A stretch of 53,407 nt of DNA from an uncultured Flavobacteriaceae bacterium (GCA_937959395.1 CALGLR010000050.1:1-53407), one strand, 5' to 3'; shown: positions 18,713-27,482, counted from the first letter of the stretch. Notes: a model not told the origin generated them from the letters alone. Translations and numbers: made by a program.

Positions 18713-19372
18713 ATGAAAAACATCCTATCACTTTTAATAATAACGCTTTTATTTAGTTGTAAAAATCAAGCTCAAATAAATACAGAGCAACAAAAAATTA
18801 CAAACGCTAAACCTATAGAATTACCTTTAGAAAATGGAATGGCAAAAGCACACTTTGCTAGTGGTTGCTTTTGGTGTGTAGAAGCTATTTACGAAAGTGT
18901 AGAAGGTGTTAGTGAAGTTATTAATGGATATTCTGGCGGGCACACAAAAAAACCAACTTACGAGGGAAGCAACACTGGGAGAACTGGTCATGCTGAAGCC
19001 GTAGAAGTTATTTATAATCCTAAAATAGTAAGTTTTTCAACATTGGTAGATGTTTATTTTGCATCACAGAATCCAACGCAAGTTAATGGCCAAGGTCCAG
19101 ATCATGGTTCTCAATACAGATCTATTTTATTCTATCAAAATAGTACTCAAAAAAAGATCATATTAGAAAAGAAACAAACTCTTGCTAAAAAATTAAACTC
19201 TAAAATAGCTGCAGAGGTTTATCCTTTTCAAAAATTCTGGATAGGTGAAGATTATCATCAAAACTACGAAAGATTACATCCTAACCAAGGTTACATTAGA
19301 AGTGTTTCTGTACCAAGATTAAAACGTTTTCAAGCTAAAATGCCAGAAGTACTTAAAAAAATTGAACATTAA
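18713..19372 (+). CDS. msrA: peptide-methionine (S)-S-oxide reductase, lipoprotein form
   Basis: Repairs oxidised methionine (S epimer) in proteins. The 219-residue product starts with a lipoprotein signal ending at Cys16 (LLFSC), so it is probably anchored in the envelope and repairs exported proteins. The catalytic motif GCFWC has Cys52 and Cys55; YSGGHTKKPTYE, TGHAEAVEV and QYRSILFY are all typical MsrA segments. A run of seven-base tandem repeats begins eight bases after the stop codon. No msrB domain is fused or adjacent. Confidence 0.95.
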   Translation: MKNILSLLIITLLFSCKNQAQINTEQQKITNAKPIELPLENGMAKAHFASGCFWCVEAIYESVEGVSEVINGYSGGHTKKPTYEGSNTGRTGHAEAVEVIYNPKIVSFSTLVDVYFASQNPTQVNGQGPDHGSQYRSILFYQNSTQKKIILEKKQTLAKKLNSKIAAEVYPFQKFWIGEDYHQNYERLHPNQGYIRSVSVPRLKRFQAKMPEVLKKIEH

Positions 19373-19380
19373 TTTAATTC

Positions 19381-19421
19381 TTGGCTCTTGGCTCTTGGCT
19401 CTTGGCTCTTGGCTCTTGGCT
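19381..19421. repeat. seven-base tandem repeat TTGGCTC
   Basis: Five perfect copies of TTGGCTC plus six further bases run directly after msrA, between msrA and the convergent methyltransferase gene. It is non-coding. Such arrays change length by slippage. Confidence 0.95.
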
Positions 19422-19502
19422 AAAATTGTTATTTCTGAACCTTCAAACAACTATAATTCGTTAATTAAACTTTATTAACTGAAAATTGCACATTGTTAAT
19501 TG

Positions 19503-20306
19503 TTAATTGTTTAAAGTTGCCTTTATCTCAAAAATCAAAGGATACAATTGGTCTTTGGTTGTGAAATATCCTGAAGAATTTTCTTTTAAATTCGGGAATA
19601 CATTATAAGGGCTCTCATCATACTCATTTAAATAGTCAATTTGTAATCCAGCTTCAATTAAGGCATTCATAATTTGGCTAAAACTATGATTCCAGGTGAA
19701 ATCTTCCCCTTTAATATCTGCATTTTCATCTGCATAAGTACCTTCATAAGTTTCATAAATAACTTCTTTTCTATGATAGGCGTATTTCATTATTGGCTCA
19801 TCTTCTAAATAATCAAACATCCAAACTATAGGATGAAATTCAACCATATAAAAAACACCTCCAGATTTTAATCGTTCAGCGATCATTTTTGCCCATGGTT
19901 TCAAATCTGGTAACCATCCAATAACACCATAAGACGTATAAACAATATCAAACTGCTGGTTTACGTGTTTAGAAGTATCTAGAACATTACAGGCTACGAA
20001 TTGAGCATCTAATTGCAACTCATCATTTAGCTCTTCTCCTAATTTAATTGCAGCTTCACTTAAATCTACTCCAACACATTTAGCTCCTAACCTGCTCCAA
20101 CTAAGTGTATCCTGTCCAAAATGACATTGTAAGTGTAATATAGATTTGCCCTTTACATCCCCTAAAGCATTAACCTCAAATTTCATTAAAGACGACTTCC
20201 CTTTTTTAAAAGATTCTAAATCATACATTTCACTAGCAGCATGAAAAGCTACCCGTTTATTCCATGATGCTTTATTTGTTTCAAAATAATTGTTATTCTT
20301 CTCCAT
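19503..20306 (-). CDS. class I SAM-dependent methyltransferase
   Basis: A 267-residue cytoplasmic protein with SAM-binding motif I (SILHLQCHFGQDTLSWSRLGA, shorter form HLQCHFGQD near 60), an acidic post-I residue in VGVDLS, and motif IV IVYTSYGVIGWLPDL. It belongs to the Methyltransf_11/25-type group. The substrate is unknown. The neighbouring msrA converges on it, and no pathway partner is adjacent, so it is probably monocistronic. The segment 20,307-20,501 upstream shows no gene. Confidence 0.8.
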   Translation of the reverse strand: MEKNNNYFETNKASWNKRVAFHAASEMYDLESFKKGKSSLMKFEVNALGDVKGKSILHLQCHFGQDTLSWSRLGAKCVGVDLSEAAIKLGEELNDELQLDAQFVACNVLDTSKHVNQQFDIVYTSYGVIGWLPDLKPWAKMIAERLKSGGVFYMVEFHPIVWMFDYLEDEPIMKYAYHRKEVIYETYEGTYADENADIKGEDFTWNHSFSQIMNALIEAGLQIDYLNEYDESPYNVFPNLKENSSGYFTTKDQLYPLIFEIKATLNN

Positions 20307-20501
20307 TTTTTAGAATTATTTCTATTGAAGTCATTTAAACTTTTTGAATTATAGCGAAAATTAGCAATTTTTAGACAGTTTGAAAGCTTTTTTGAGTTCC
20401 ATAGTGTTACTACGTAAAGAAAAAAAAAGACTAAAAAATGGCAAAAAAGGGCAATTTTTCAGCTAATTGAAAAGGTTTAAATAATTTCACTATCTATTCA
20501 T

Positions 20502-20509
20502 TAACTTTG
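20502..20509 (+). promoter_or_regulatory. -7 promoter box of lipoprotein gene
   Basis: TAACTTTG is an exact -7 match 14 bases before the ATG at 20524. The preceding in-frame TTG at 20518 is too near the likely transcription start, so the ATG is preferred. Confidence 0.55.
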
Positions 20510-20523
20510 TCCAAAAATTGTAT

Positions 20524-21195
20524 ATGCGCTATATTTATTTTACTTTTTTTTTCATTTTATTCATTTCTTGTAAAGAAGATAAAACAACTTATCAAACCAA
20601 AACTACAAATTTATCTGTTGCAGAAAAAATTGCAAATGCACATGGTTTTAATAATTGGAAAAATGTAACTTCGATTGAGTATACATTTAATGTTGATAGA
20701 GACACCAATCATTATGAGCGCCAATGGAAATGGGAACCCCAAAAAAATAGAGTCACTATTAACGAAAACAAAGACACCTCTTTTAGTTATAGTACTACAA
20801 AAATAGACAGTATTTCTATTCGAACAGATCAAGGCTTTATAAATGATAGGTTCTGGTTACTGGCGCCCTTTAATTTGGTTTGGGATGAAGGGACTACATT
20901 ATCTAAGCCAACTAGAGATAGTACTTTAATTAGTAAAACAATCGCAAATAAAATCACATTATTATATTCTGATAAAGGAGGTTACACTCCTGGTGATGCC
21001 TACGATTTTTATTATGACGATAATTATATAATCAAAGAATGGGCCTTTAGAAAAGGAAATAGTAAAACACCTTCTTTAGTTACTAAATGGGAAGATTATA
21101 AAGATTTTAACGGGATAAAAATAGCAACAAGCCATATTAGACCTAATTCTAACTGGCACTTGTACTTTTCTAATATTAACATAATTACCGAGTAA
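20524..21195 (+). CDS. hypothetical lipoprotein
   Basis: A 223-residue protein with a very hydrophobic N-terminus ending in FISC (Cys16) followed by KED, so an envelope lipoprotein. The mature part is rich in Trp, Tyr and Asp (HYERQWKWEPQKNRVT, YDFYYDDNYIIKEWAFRKGN, WEDYKDFNGIKIATSH) and looks like a beta-sheet domain of the LolA/outer-membrane-lipoprotein-like kind. I do not recognise a characterised family with confidence. Monocistronic by context. Confidence 0.7.
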   Translation: MRYIYFTFFFILFISCKEDKTTYQTKTTNLSVAEKIANAHGFNNWKNVTSIEYTFNVDRDTNHYERQWKWEPQKNRVTINENKDTSFSYSTTKIDSISIRTDQGFINDRFWLLAPFNLVWDEGTTLSKPTRDSTLISKTIANKITLLYSDKGGYTPGDAYDFYYDDNYIIKEWAFRKGNSKTPSLVTKWEDYKDFNGIKIATSHIRPNSNWHLYFSNINIITE

Positions 21196-21385
21196 TAGTT
21201 CGTAATTAATTCATTTTTATGTAATTATGTTAAAGTATTCAAAATTTAATGTATATTCGTCAAGATTTATTAAAAATAATAATTGATTGTCTATTAAATA
21301 CTTAATAAAAGTATTTAATAATCTAAATTTACTTTCATTCCTACTTTGTTTTTTGGTGTTTTAATTCAACCAAAAATAAATTACT

Positions 21386-23440
21386 ATGAAAAAAATTGTA
21401 CTTATAGCCTTCGTATTTACCTTATGTTTTAATCTAATTCATTCGCAGAACGCCTATCCACTAGGACAAACTCCAGCTATAGGAGATAAAGAATTTACAG
21501 TATTAATTGCTACCCTTGGAGGTCAACCTGTTCCTAGCGCAACACTTACTAGGGTAAATGCAGCAGTAGAAACTTTTAATGAATATGCTAATACTTTATC
21601 TGGTGGTAAAATAAGAGTTTCTTCAATTATAAGCCCAATTATGACCATTAATCAAAACCCACCTGATTTGGGAGATAAATTAGCATTAATGAGACAGGCA
21701 GCTCAACAAAATGGCATTAACTTAAATGTTCCTTATTTAGGTTATGTTGTAATTTCAGACGATTTGGTACAATATGGAGGTGTAGGATCTGGAAACGGTA
21801 CAACTGGACAAATAATAATGGGCGGCAACAATCTATGGATTCCAGGAATTGTTCATGAAATGATGCATATGTTTTCTGTTGGTCATGCACACATAAGAGA
21901 AGGCGGTAATGAAATTTTCCCAGGCGAGGTTCAAGCCGGTAGTGATCCTTATTATTTTATGGGAAGTGAAGGAGATCTAAAAAATTGTCCTGTAAATTCT
22001 AATAGTTGTGATATTTTTGCCACAATTTCCTTGCCTCATAAAGGGCGATTTGCTTGGATAGACAGTGATGAATATGGTGTTAATAATAATGATGGAAATG
22101 AAAAGTTTTTCAAAATATTCAACCACGATAATACCACCAGAACAACTAAAGAAAAACTTGGAATATACCTAAAAGGCTTTTATAATGAAGGTGTATTTGT
22201 TGTTAGCTATCTTAAAGTTCCTGATTTAGATCAACGGGAACGTTTGGCCAGTGATGGTGTAATGATTCATTACGTACCATACGTGAGTCCTGCAATTTCT
22301 GAACTATTAGATTTAACACCTAATTCAATAACAAGTAATCCGGAACGACCTAATGATATTACATTTACTAACATGCACGATGCAGGAGATGGGGCAATTG
22401 GAGAAGGACAAAGCGTGGATGTTTCAGATCTTTTTAACATTGAAGTAATAAGAGAAAATGTAGAACCAGGAGACAACAATCATTCTGTCGAATTTAAAAT
22501 TACACCACTAACGTGTGCCATTATTAATTCTCCATTTAACATCGAAGATTTTGTATATACAGAAGTAGGTAATGAAGATAGGTGTATTGAAAGTTTTAGT
22601 AGTTTTTGGAATTTAAACAATGACTCAAGAAATATTGCAAGAATAGATAATCAATCATTAGAATATCCGCCACTAGTTAGTGATGGTAGTAGTTTGAAAA
22701 TACCATTAGATAATAGTTCTGCTCCACGAAGCCCAGCTTTCTTAATGAGAAGAACATTAGAAACAACATATAATGATGGGGATACTATGTGGTTAGGTTA
22801 TTTATTAAAAGCGAATCAAATTAGAAATGGACATATTTTTGTTTCCCCAAATAGTGATATAAGTATTGGTATTGGAAAAAGATGGGGTAACATATTAGGT
22901 ATAGATAACACTAGTGTTAATTTAAGATCATTAACTAATGGAGAAACCGTTTTCTTGGTTGCAAAATACGAGCTTAACCAAGGAAGCTCAAGTGATAATG
23001 TTTATTTATGGGTTAATCCTAATATAAATGAACCAATAGAGCAAGACGCAGTTACCTACAAAGAGAATATTAATATAGGAGAAATAAGAGAGATTGGAAT
23101 AAACTTTCAAAGTGTTGGAGACTTTAATATCGACAGAATTGCTGTTGCCGATAGCTATTCAAATTTAATAAATAATACACTTTCAAACTCGGATTTCTCA
23201 AATCAAATAACATTAAATCCATATCCAAATCCTGTTAAGAATGTTTTACATTTATCAAACTCCAAATTAAAACCTTTGGAGATTATTATTTATTCTAGCC
23301 TAGGAAAAAAAGTAATGGAATTTTCAAACTTTACTAAAGACAATATCGATCTTAGTAAATTATCTACTGGATTGTTTTTTCTTAAAGTAAAGGATTTAAA
23401 TATAGGCGCTTCAAAAACGTATAAATTGATAAAAAAATAA
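21386..23440 (+). CDS. secreted zinc metalloprotease with T9SS sorting domain
   Basis: A 684-residue exported protein. Signal peptide to about 21. A zincin-type domain carries HEMMHMFSVGH (His157, Glu158, His161, His167), an HExxHxxxxxH arrangement like metzincins except that the usual Gly after the second His is Ser and a Gly falls two residues later. A middle beta-rich region (about 380-600) is probably a substrate-binding or adhesion module. The final 75 residues (NPYPNPVKNVLHL to YKLIKK) form a type A T9SS sorting domain, so the protein is exported across the outer membrane by the gliding-linked system. The substrate is unknown. Confidence 0.85.
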   Translation: MKKIVLIAFVFTLCFNLIHSQNAYPLGQTPAIGDKEFTVLIATLGGQPVPSATLTRVNAAVETFNEYANTLSGGKIRVSSIISPIMTINQNPPDLGDKLALMRQAAQQNGINLNVPYLGYVVISDDLVQYGGVGSGNGTTGQIIMGGNNLWIPGIVHEMMHMFSVGHAHIREGGNEIFPGEVQAGSDPYYFMGSEGDLKNCPVNSNSCDIFATISLPHKGRFAWIDSDEYGVNNNDGNEKFFKIFNHDNTTRTTKEKLGIYLKGFYNEGVFVVSYLKVPDLDQRERLASDGVMIHYVPYVSPAISELLDLTPNSITSNPERPNDITFTNMHDAGDGAIGEGQSVDVSDLFNIEVIRENVEPGDNNHSVEFKITPLTCAIINSPFNIEDFVYTEVGNEDRCIESFSSFWNLNNDSRNIARIDNQSLEYPPLVSDGSSLKIPLDNSSAPRSPAFLMRRTLETTYNDGDTMWLGYLLKANQIRNGHIFVSPNSDISIGIGKRWGNILGIDNTSVNLRSLTNGETVFLVAKYELNQGSSSDNVYLWVNPNINEPIEQDAVTYKENINIGEIREIGINFQSVGDFNIDRIAVADSYSNLINNTLSNSDFSNQITLNPYPNPVKNVLHLSNSKLKPLEIIIYSSLGKKVMEFSNFTKDNIDLSKLSTGLFFLKVKDLNIGASKTYKLIKK

Positions 23441-23477
23441 AAAAACCTTCAAATAACCATCATAAGTTATTACTACT

Positions 23478-23516
23478 AGCTTTCAATCTTTATAATTAAA
23501 GATTGAAAGCTTTTTA
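23478..23516. terminator. intrinsic terminator after the metalloprotease
   Basis: A 14-bp stem AGCTTTCAATCTTT / AAAGATTGAAAGCT with a six-base loop is followed by TTTTATTT. It separates the protease from the kynurenine operon. Confidence 0.85.
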
Positions 23517-23598
23517 TTTCACTAGTACTTAGTATTTAATTAATTTATCAATCCTTCTAGTTTTAGTATTCTTTAATGTATAAATCGTCTTTAATCCT

Positions 23599-23606
23599 TA
23601 TTTTTG
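23599..23606 (+). promoter_or_regulatory. -7 promoter box of the kynurenine operon
   Basis: TATTTTTG is an exact -7 match. It lies inside the longest reading frame of kynU and 24 bases before a TTG codon at 23630, which decides the start chosen for kynU. Confidence 0.5.
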
Positions 23607-23629
23607 TTAGAAATCAAAAACTACAAAAT

Positions 23630-24898
23630 TTGTCTCATTATAGATTAGGTCTTGAATTTGCAAAAGAACTAGACCAAAAAGATTCGTTATCTCATCATAG
23701 AGATTCATTTCATATTCCGAAAGACAAAAATGGAAATGAAGTTATTTATTTGTGCGGAAACTCATTAGGGTTACAGCCAAAAACGACAAAAGAATATATA
23801 GAACAAGAACTAGAAGATTGGGCAAATTTAGGAGTTGAAGGTCATACCGAGGGTAGAAAACCATGGTTGCATTATCATGAATTTTTAACCCAAAACATGG
23901 CGAATATAGTAGGCGCTAAACCTATTGAAGTTATTGTAATGAATACATTAACGGCTAACCTTCATTTTATGATGGTTTCGTTTTATAAACCAACAAAAAA
24001 ACGTTATAAAATTTTAATTGAAGGTGATGCTTTTCCTTCAGATAAATTTGCTGTAGAATCACAATTACGCCATCATGGGTTTGATGACAAAGAGGGTTTA
24101 GTACTTTGGAACTCAAGAAAAGGTGAAGAACTGGCACGTTATGATGATTTAGAAGCTATTTTAGAAGCTCAAGGCGATGAAATAGCTTTAGTTATGATTG
24201 GCGGTGTTAACTACTACACAGGTCAATACTTCGATTTAAAACGTATTGCAAAACTTGGTCATAAACACGGATGTATGGTTGGTTTCGATTGTGCACATGG
24301 CGCAGGAAATGTAGAATTAAATTTACATGATTCTGGAGCCGATTTCGCAGTATGGTGTACTTATAAATACATGAATTCAGGACCAGGAAGTTTAAGTGGT
24401 TGTTTTGTACACGAACGCCATTCAAATAATAAAGAGTTGAATCGTTTTACAGGTTGGTGGAGCCATAATAAAGAAACCCGATTTAATATGCGTGATGAAT
24501 TTGATCAACTTGAAGGTGCAGAAGGTTGGCAATTAAGCAACCCTCCTATTTTATCTATGGCTGCCATAAGAGCTTCTACAGATTTATTTAGTGAAGTAGG
24601 CATAAAAGAACTTGTTAAAAAATCGAAACTACTTACTGGTTATTTTGAGTTTTTAATTAATAAATTAAATAACAACGATATAAAAATAATTACGCCTAGC
24701 AACCCAGAAGAACGTGGTTGCCAGCTTTCAATACAAGTAAAAAATGCAGATAAGGTTTTGCATAATAAACTAACTGAAGCTGGTGTTATTAGTGATTGGA
24801 GAGAGCCAGACGTTATTCGCTGTGCGCCTACTCCTTTTTACAACTCGTTTGAAGACGTTTATCGTATGGTTGAAAAATTAAAGGCAATTTTGAATTAA
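23630..24898 (+). CDS. kynU: kynureninase
   Basis: PLP enzyme cleaving kynurenine or 3-hydroxykynurenine to anthranilate or 3-hydroxyanthranilate plus alanine. Motifs: LCGNSLGLQPKTT, EDWANLGVEGH, GGVNYYTGQYFD, VGFDCAHGAGN, and the PLP-lysine segment WCTYKYMNSGPGS. The frame is open from ATG 23576, but those 18 extra residues are hydrophobic and atypical and contain the -7 box; starting at TTG 23630 gives LSHYRLGLEFAKEL (first residue Met), which matches the family start. Length from there is 422. First gene of the operon. Confidence 0.95.
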   Translation: MSHYRLGLEFAKELDQKDSLSHHRDSFHIPKDKNGNEVIYLCGNSLGLQPKTTKEYIEQELEDWANLGVEGHTEGRKPWLHYHEFLTQNMANIVGAKPIEVIVMNTLTANLHFMMVSFYKPTKKRYKILIEGDAFPSDKFAVESQLRHHGFDDKEGLVLWNSRKGEELARYDDLEAILEAQGDEIALVMIGGVNYYTGQYFDLKRIAKLGHKHGCMVGFDCAHGAGNVELNLHDSGADFAVWCTYKYMNSGPGSLSGCFVHERHSNNKELNRFTGWWSHNKETRFNMRDEFDQLEGAEGWQLSNPPILSMAAIRASTDLFSEVGIKELVKKSKLLTGYFEFLINKLNNNDIKIITPSNPEERGCQLSIQVKNADKVLHNKLTEAGVISDWREPDVIRCAPTPFYNSFEDVYRMVEKLKAILN

Positions 24899-24930
24899 TT
24901 TGTCAGTCTTAGCGCAGTCGAAGATCGTTT
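24899..24930. repeat. short palindromic repeat fragment between kynU and kmo
   Basis: The sequence GTCAGTCTTAGCGCAGTCG, immediately after the kynU stop codon, carries the GCGCAGTCGA core found again at 26,862-26,872. It is probably a decayed copy of the same repeat family. Confidence 0.5.
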
Positions 24931-24973
24931 TAAAATAATAGTAAACAATTCTCTTTAATGAGAATAAAAAAAC

Positions 24974-26377
24974 ATGAGTAAAAAACAAAATATACTAATT
25001 GTTGGAGCTGGATTATGTGGTTCTCTTTTAGCTTTACGTCTTGGTCAGCGTGGTTATAATGTAACGGTTTATGAAATGCGACCAGATTTGCGTAAAACAG
25101 ATATTTCGGCAGGGAGATCTATTAACTTAGCTTTTTCAGATCGTGGTAACAAAGCCATGAAATTAGTTGGTATAGAAGCTAAAGTAAAAGAACTATGTAT
25201 TCCTATGAATGGCCGCATGATTCATGATAAACAAGGAAACACATTTTTATCAAATTATAGCGGTAGAGACCATGAATATATCAATTCTATTTCTCGAGGC
25301 GACTTAAATGGACTGTTATTAAATGAGGCTGAAGCTTTAGAAAATGTGTCTTTTCTATTTAATCAAAAATGCAAGTCGATCGATTTTGAAAACACAACTG
25401 CAACCTTTCAAGGTTACAAAACAAAAGAAACACTTCTAGTAACAGCAGATATTATAATTGCTACAGATGGTGCAGGATCTGCAATGCGTAAAAGTTATTA
25501 TTTAGGAAAGAAATTTCTATTTAGTTTTTCGCAAAATTATTTAACGCACGGTTATAAAGAATTAAGTATTTCTCCTACTAAAACTGGAGATTACAAAACA
25601 CATAAAAATGCATTGCATATTTGGCCAAGAGGCGATTTTATGGTGATTGCATTACCAAATTTAGACGGTAGTTTTACCGTAACACTTTTTTTAAGTTATG
25701 CTGAAGGCCAATTCAACTTTAATAATTTAACAACGCCAGAAATGGTAACCAAGTTCTTCAAACAAGAATTTCCAGATGCTTTGGAATTGATGCCTAATTT
25801 AACTGAAGAGTTTTTCGAAAACCCAACTGCGCCATTAGGAACCATAAAGTGTTCGCCTTGGCATTATAAAGGCAATACGCTGTTAATGGGAGATTCTGCC
25901 CACGCGATTGTTCCTTTTTACGGACAAGGAATGAACGCGTCGTTTGAAGATGTTGTAGAATTTGATACTATTTTAGATCAACATGAAGGGGATTGGGAAC
26001 AGATCTTTAAAGCATATGAAGCCACTCGTAAAAAAGATACCGATGCCATTGCCGATTTAGCGATCGATAATTTCCATGAGATGAAAGATCATGTAGCGAA
26101 TCCTATTTTTCAAGAGAAGCGTAAAATAGAAATGGCTTTAGAAAAGGAGTTTCCTAACGATTATTCATCAAAATACTCTTTAGTGACTTTTAATGAAGAC
26201 ATTGGTTATCGTGAAGCCATGCTTAGAGGTAGAGCACAAGATAAAGCCATTCTAAATATGATTTCTGATGGTGAAATTGATGTAAACGGAAGCTTAGAAG
26301 TCATTTTAAAACAAGTTTTAGCTGAAACTGAAAATATATTAGAAGAAGATAACGTGGCTAAAACAATGAATCATTAA
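24974..26377 (+). CDS. kmo: kynurenine 3-monooxygenase
   Basis: FAD-dependent aromatic hydroxylase converting kynurenine to 3-hydroxykynurenine with NADPH and oxygen. The 467-residue protein has the FAD motif GAGLCGSLLALRL near residue 11, the KMO segment GRSINLAFSDRG, ATDGAGSAMR, YLTHGYKELSI, HIWPRGDFMVIALPN and MGDSAHAIVPFYGQGMNA. Bacterial KMO enzymes have a C-terminal helical region, present here. Its stop is three bases before the RidA-type gene, so the two are tightly coupled. Confidence 0.96.
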   Translation: MSKKQNILIVGAGLCGSLLALRLGQRGYNVTVYEMRPDLRKTDISAGRSINLAFSDRGNKAMKLVGIEAKVKELCIPMNGRMIHDKQGNTFLSNYSGRDHEYINSISRGDLNGLLLNEAEALENVSFLFNQKCKSIDFENTTATFQGYKTKETLLVTADIIIATDGAGSAMRKSYYLGKKFLFSFSQNYLTHGYKELSISPTKTGDYKTHKNALHIWPRGDFMVIALPNLDGSFTVTLFLSYAEGQFNFNNLTTPEMVTKFFKQEFPDALELMPNLTEEFFENPTAPLGTIKCSPWHYKGNTLLMGDSAHAIVPFYGQGMNASFEDVVEFDTILDQHEGDWEQIFKAYEATRKKDTDAIADLAIDNFHEMKDHVANPIFQEKRKIEMALEKEFPNDYSSKYSLVTFNEDIGYREAMLRGRAQDKAILNMISDGEIDVNGSLEVILKQVLAETENILEEDNVAKTMNH

Positions 26378-26380
26378 ACA

Positions 26381-26782
26381 ATGAGTAAAAAAGTAACACC
26401 AAGAGGCGCCTATCCGCATACAAAACGAGTAGGCGATTTTATATTTGTTTCAGGAACAAGTTCCAGACGTGCAGATAACACCATAGCTGGTGTAGATATT
26501 ATTGATGACATGGGTACCAAACGTTTAAATATCGAAACGCAAACCAGAGAAGTTATTAAAAACATTGAAAAGAACTTAGCTAATGAAGGCGCAACTTTAA
26601 AAGACGTTGTAGATGTTACGTCGTTTTTAGTAAATATGAACGACTTTGCAGGTTATAATAAAGCCTATGCCGAGTTTTTTGAAGCGTCAACTGGACCAAC
26701 AAGAACTACAGTAGCTGTTCACCAATTACCGCATCCCGATTTAGTGGTTGAGATTAAGGTTATGGCTTTTGTTGGAAATTAA
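26381..26782 (+). CDS. RidA-family protein, probable 2-aminomuconate deaminase
   Basis: A 133-residue YjgF/RidA-fold protein. RidA proteins hydrolyse enamines/imines; members in kynurenine or 2-nitrobenzoate pathways (NbaF/AmnE-type) deaminate 2-aminomuconate to 4-oxalocrotonate. Visible features are [15 protein letters not shown] with the extended [13 protein letters not shown] segment, the [14 protein letters not shown] core and the [25 protein letters not shown] end with the family arginine. The position directly after kmo, with ACMS decarboxylase and semialdehyde dehydrogenase in the same operon, supports this role over a general RidA function. Confidence 0.85.
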   Translation: MSKKVTPRGAYPHTKRVGDFIFVSGTSSRRADNTIAGVDIIDDMGTKRLNIETQTREVIKNIEKNLANEGATLKDVVDVTSFLVNMNDFAGYNKAYAEFFEASTGPTRTTVAVHQLPHPDLVVEIKVMAFVGN

Positions 26783-26800
26783 AACGAATGTCCCCTCTAA

Positions 26801-26862
26801 TAAACTAAATATCACATTGAGTAGAATAAATTCTTAATATTAAACTAAAATGTCCCCTCGAG
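26801..26862 (+). repeat. 62-base direct repeat, copy 1
   Basis: Begins TAAACTAAATATCACATTG and ends AAAATGTCCCCTCGAG. It matches 27,388-27,449 at all but one of 62 positions. The two copies enclose the defective palindrome element and the GIY-YIG gene. A truncated ATGTCCCCTC at 26,788 shows that a further copy once lay just upstream. Confidence 0.95.
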
Positions 26863-26936
26863 CGCAGTCGAGAGGTCTTTTATGAAAACGATTTTAATAT
26901 AATTTAGATCAAAGTAGGTCTCGACTGCGCTCGACC
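26854..26936. repeat. non-autonomous palindrome element
   Basis: Inverted arms at 26,854-26,877 (CCCCTCGAGCGCAGTCG...) and 26,917-26,936 (GGTCTCGACTGCGCTCGACC) enclose about 40 bases that begin TTTTATGAAAACG. The outer arms match those around the GIY-YIG gene, but there is no reading frame. It looks like a miniature, internally deleted version of the GIY-YIG element. Confidence 0.7.
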
Positions 26937-26973
26937 AGACAGAGAACTAAAAACATAAATTAAAACTAAATGT

Positions 26974-27023
26974 CCCCTCGAGCCTTTCAACTGTCGCTCA
27001 AGACAGACTAAAGTCGAGAGGTC
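26974..27023. repeat. left palindrome of the GIY-YIG element
   Basis: CCCCTCGAG at the left faces AGTCGAGAGG at the right, with an inner CTGTC/GACAG stem, ending four bases before the GIY-YIG start codon. It resembles the palindromes at 26,854 and 27,441. Confidence 0.75.
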
Positions 27024-27027
27024 TCTT

Positions 27028-27390
27028 ATGAAACTATATTATGTTTACGTACTAAAATGCTCTGATGAGTTATTATACACTGGAATAACAAACGACATTT
27101 CCAGAAGATTTGACGAGCATCAAAACGGGTTAAACAAAAATTGTTTTACATTTAAAAGAAGACCTTTAGAATTAATTTTTCATCAAGAATTTAATGATGT
27201 TAATCAGGCAATTTATTTTGAAAAGAAAATTAAGAAATGGAGTGGAAAGAAAAAATTAGCATTAGCTAATGGTGATTTTGATATGCTGCAACTATTAGCA
27301 GAATGTAGAAATATTAGTCATTCAAAATATAATTTAGATAGTAACGAGGTCTCGACTCCGCTCGACCGGACAGGGAACAAAAAAATATAA
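27028..27390 (+). CDS. single-domain GIY-YIG nuclease family protein
   Basis: A 120-residue protein with the GIY-YIG core: YYVYVLKCSDELLYTGITND at the N-terminus, then the catalytic Arg in SRRFDEH and the metal-binding Glu in YFEKKIKKWSGKKK. The length fits the small UPF0213-like group. The ORF's last 15 residues (NEVSTPLDRTGNKKI) are encoded by the flanking palindrome, and the stop codon TAA is the first codon of the 62-base repeat. The gene interrupts a catabolic operon with no functional link, so I read it as mobile or repeat-associated; whether the nuclease moves or maintains the repeat is unproven. Confidence 0.88.
   Translation: MKLYYVYVLKCSDELLYTGITNDISRRFDEHQNGLNKNCFTFKRRPLELIFHQEFNDVNQAIYFEKKIKKWSGKKKLALANGDFDMLQLLAECRNISHSKYNLDSNEVSTPLDRTGNKKI
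27348..27367. repeat. right palindrome of the GIY-YIG element
   Basis: GGTCTCGACTCCGCTCGACC differs at one base from the right arm of the non-autonomous copy (26,917-26,936). It is translated as part of the GIY-YIG C-terminus. Confidence 0.8.
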
Positions 27391-27449
27391 ACTAAATATC
27401 ACATTGAGTAGAATAAATTCTTAATATTAAACTAAAATATCCCCTCGAG
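27388..27449 (+). repeat. 62-base direct repeat, copy 2
   Basis: Second copy of the repeat at 26,801-26,862 (one mismatch, G to A before TCCCCTCGAG). It begins with the stop codon of the GIY-YIG gene and leads into the palindrome before the lipoprotein gene. Confidence 0.95.
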
Positions 27450-27475
27450 TGCTCCCGATAGCTATCGGGAGATAG
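27441..27475. repeat. palindrome before the lipoprotein gene
   Basis: The outer CCCCTCGAG is followed by a perfect inner palindrome CCCGATAGCTATCGGG, ending seven bases before the ATG at 27483. It has the same placement as the palindrome before the GIY-YIG gene but a different core. Confidence 0.75.
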
Positions 27476-27482
27476 GTTTCTT

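Noticed and set aside
19381-19421. CRISPR or regulatory array
   Set aside because: Seven-base units in direct contact without spacers; a simple tandem repeat.
23576-23629. N-terminal extension of kynureninase from ATG 23576
   Set aside because: The stretch contains an exact -7 promoter box and encodes a hydrophobic segment not expected in this cytoplasmic enzyme.
26801-27449. CRISPR-like repeats in the RidA-dehydrogenase gap
   Set aside because: Only two long direct repeats, spaced 587 bases apart with genes between them, no spacers of even length and no cas genes.
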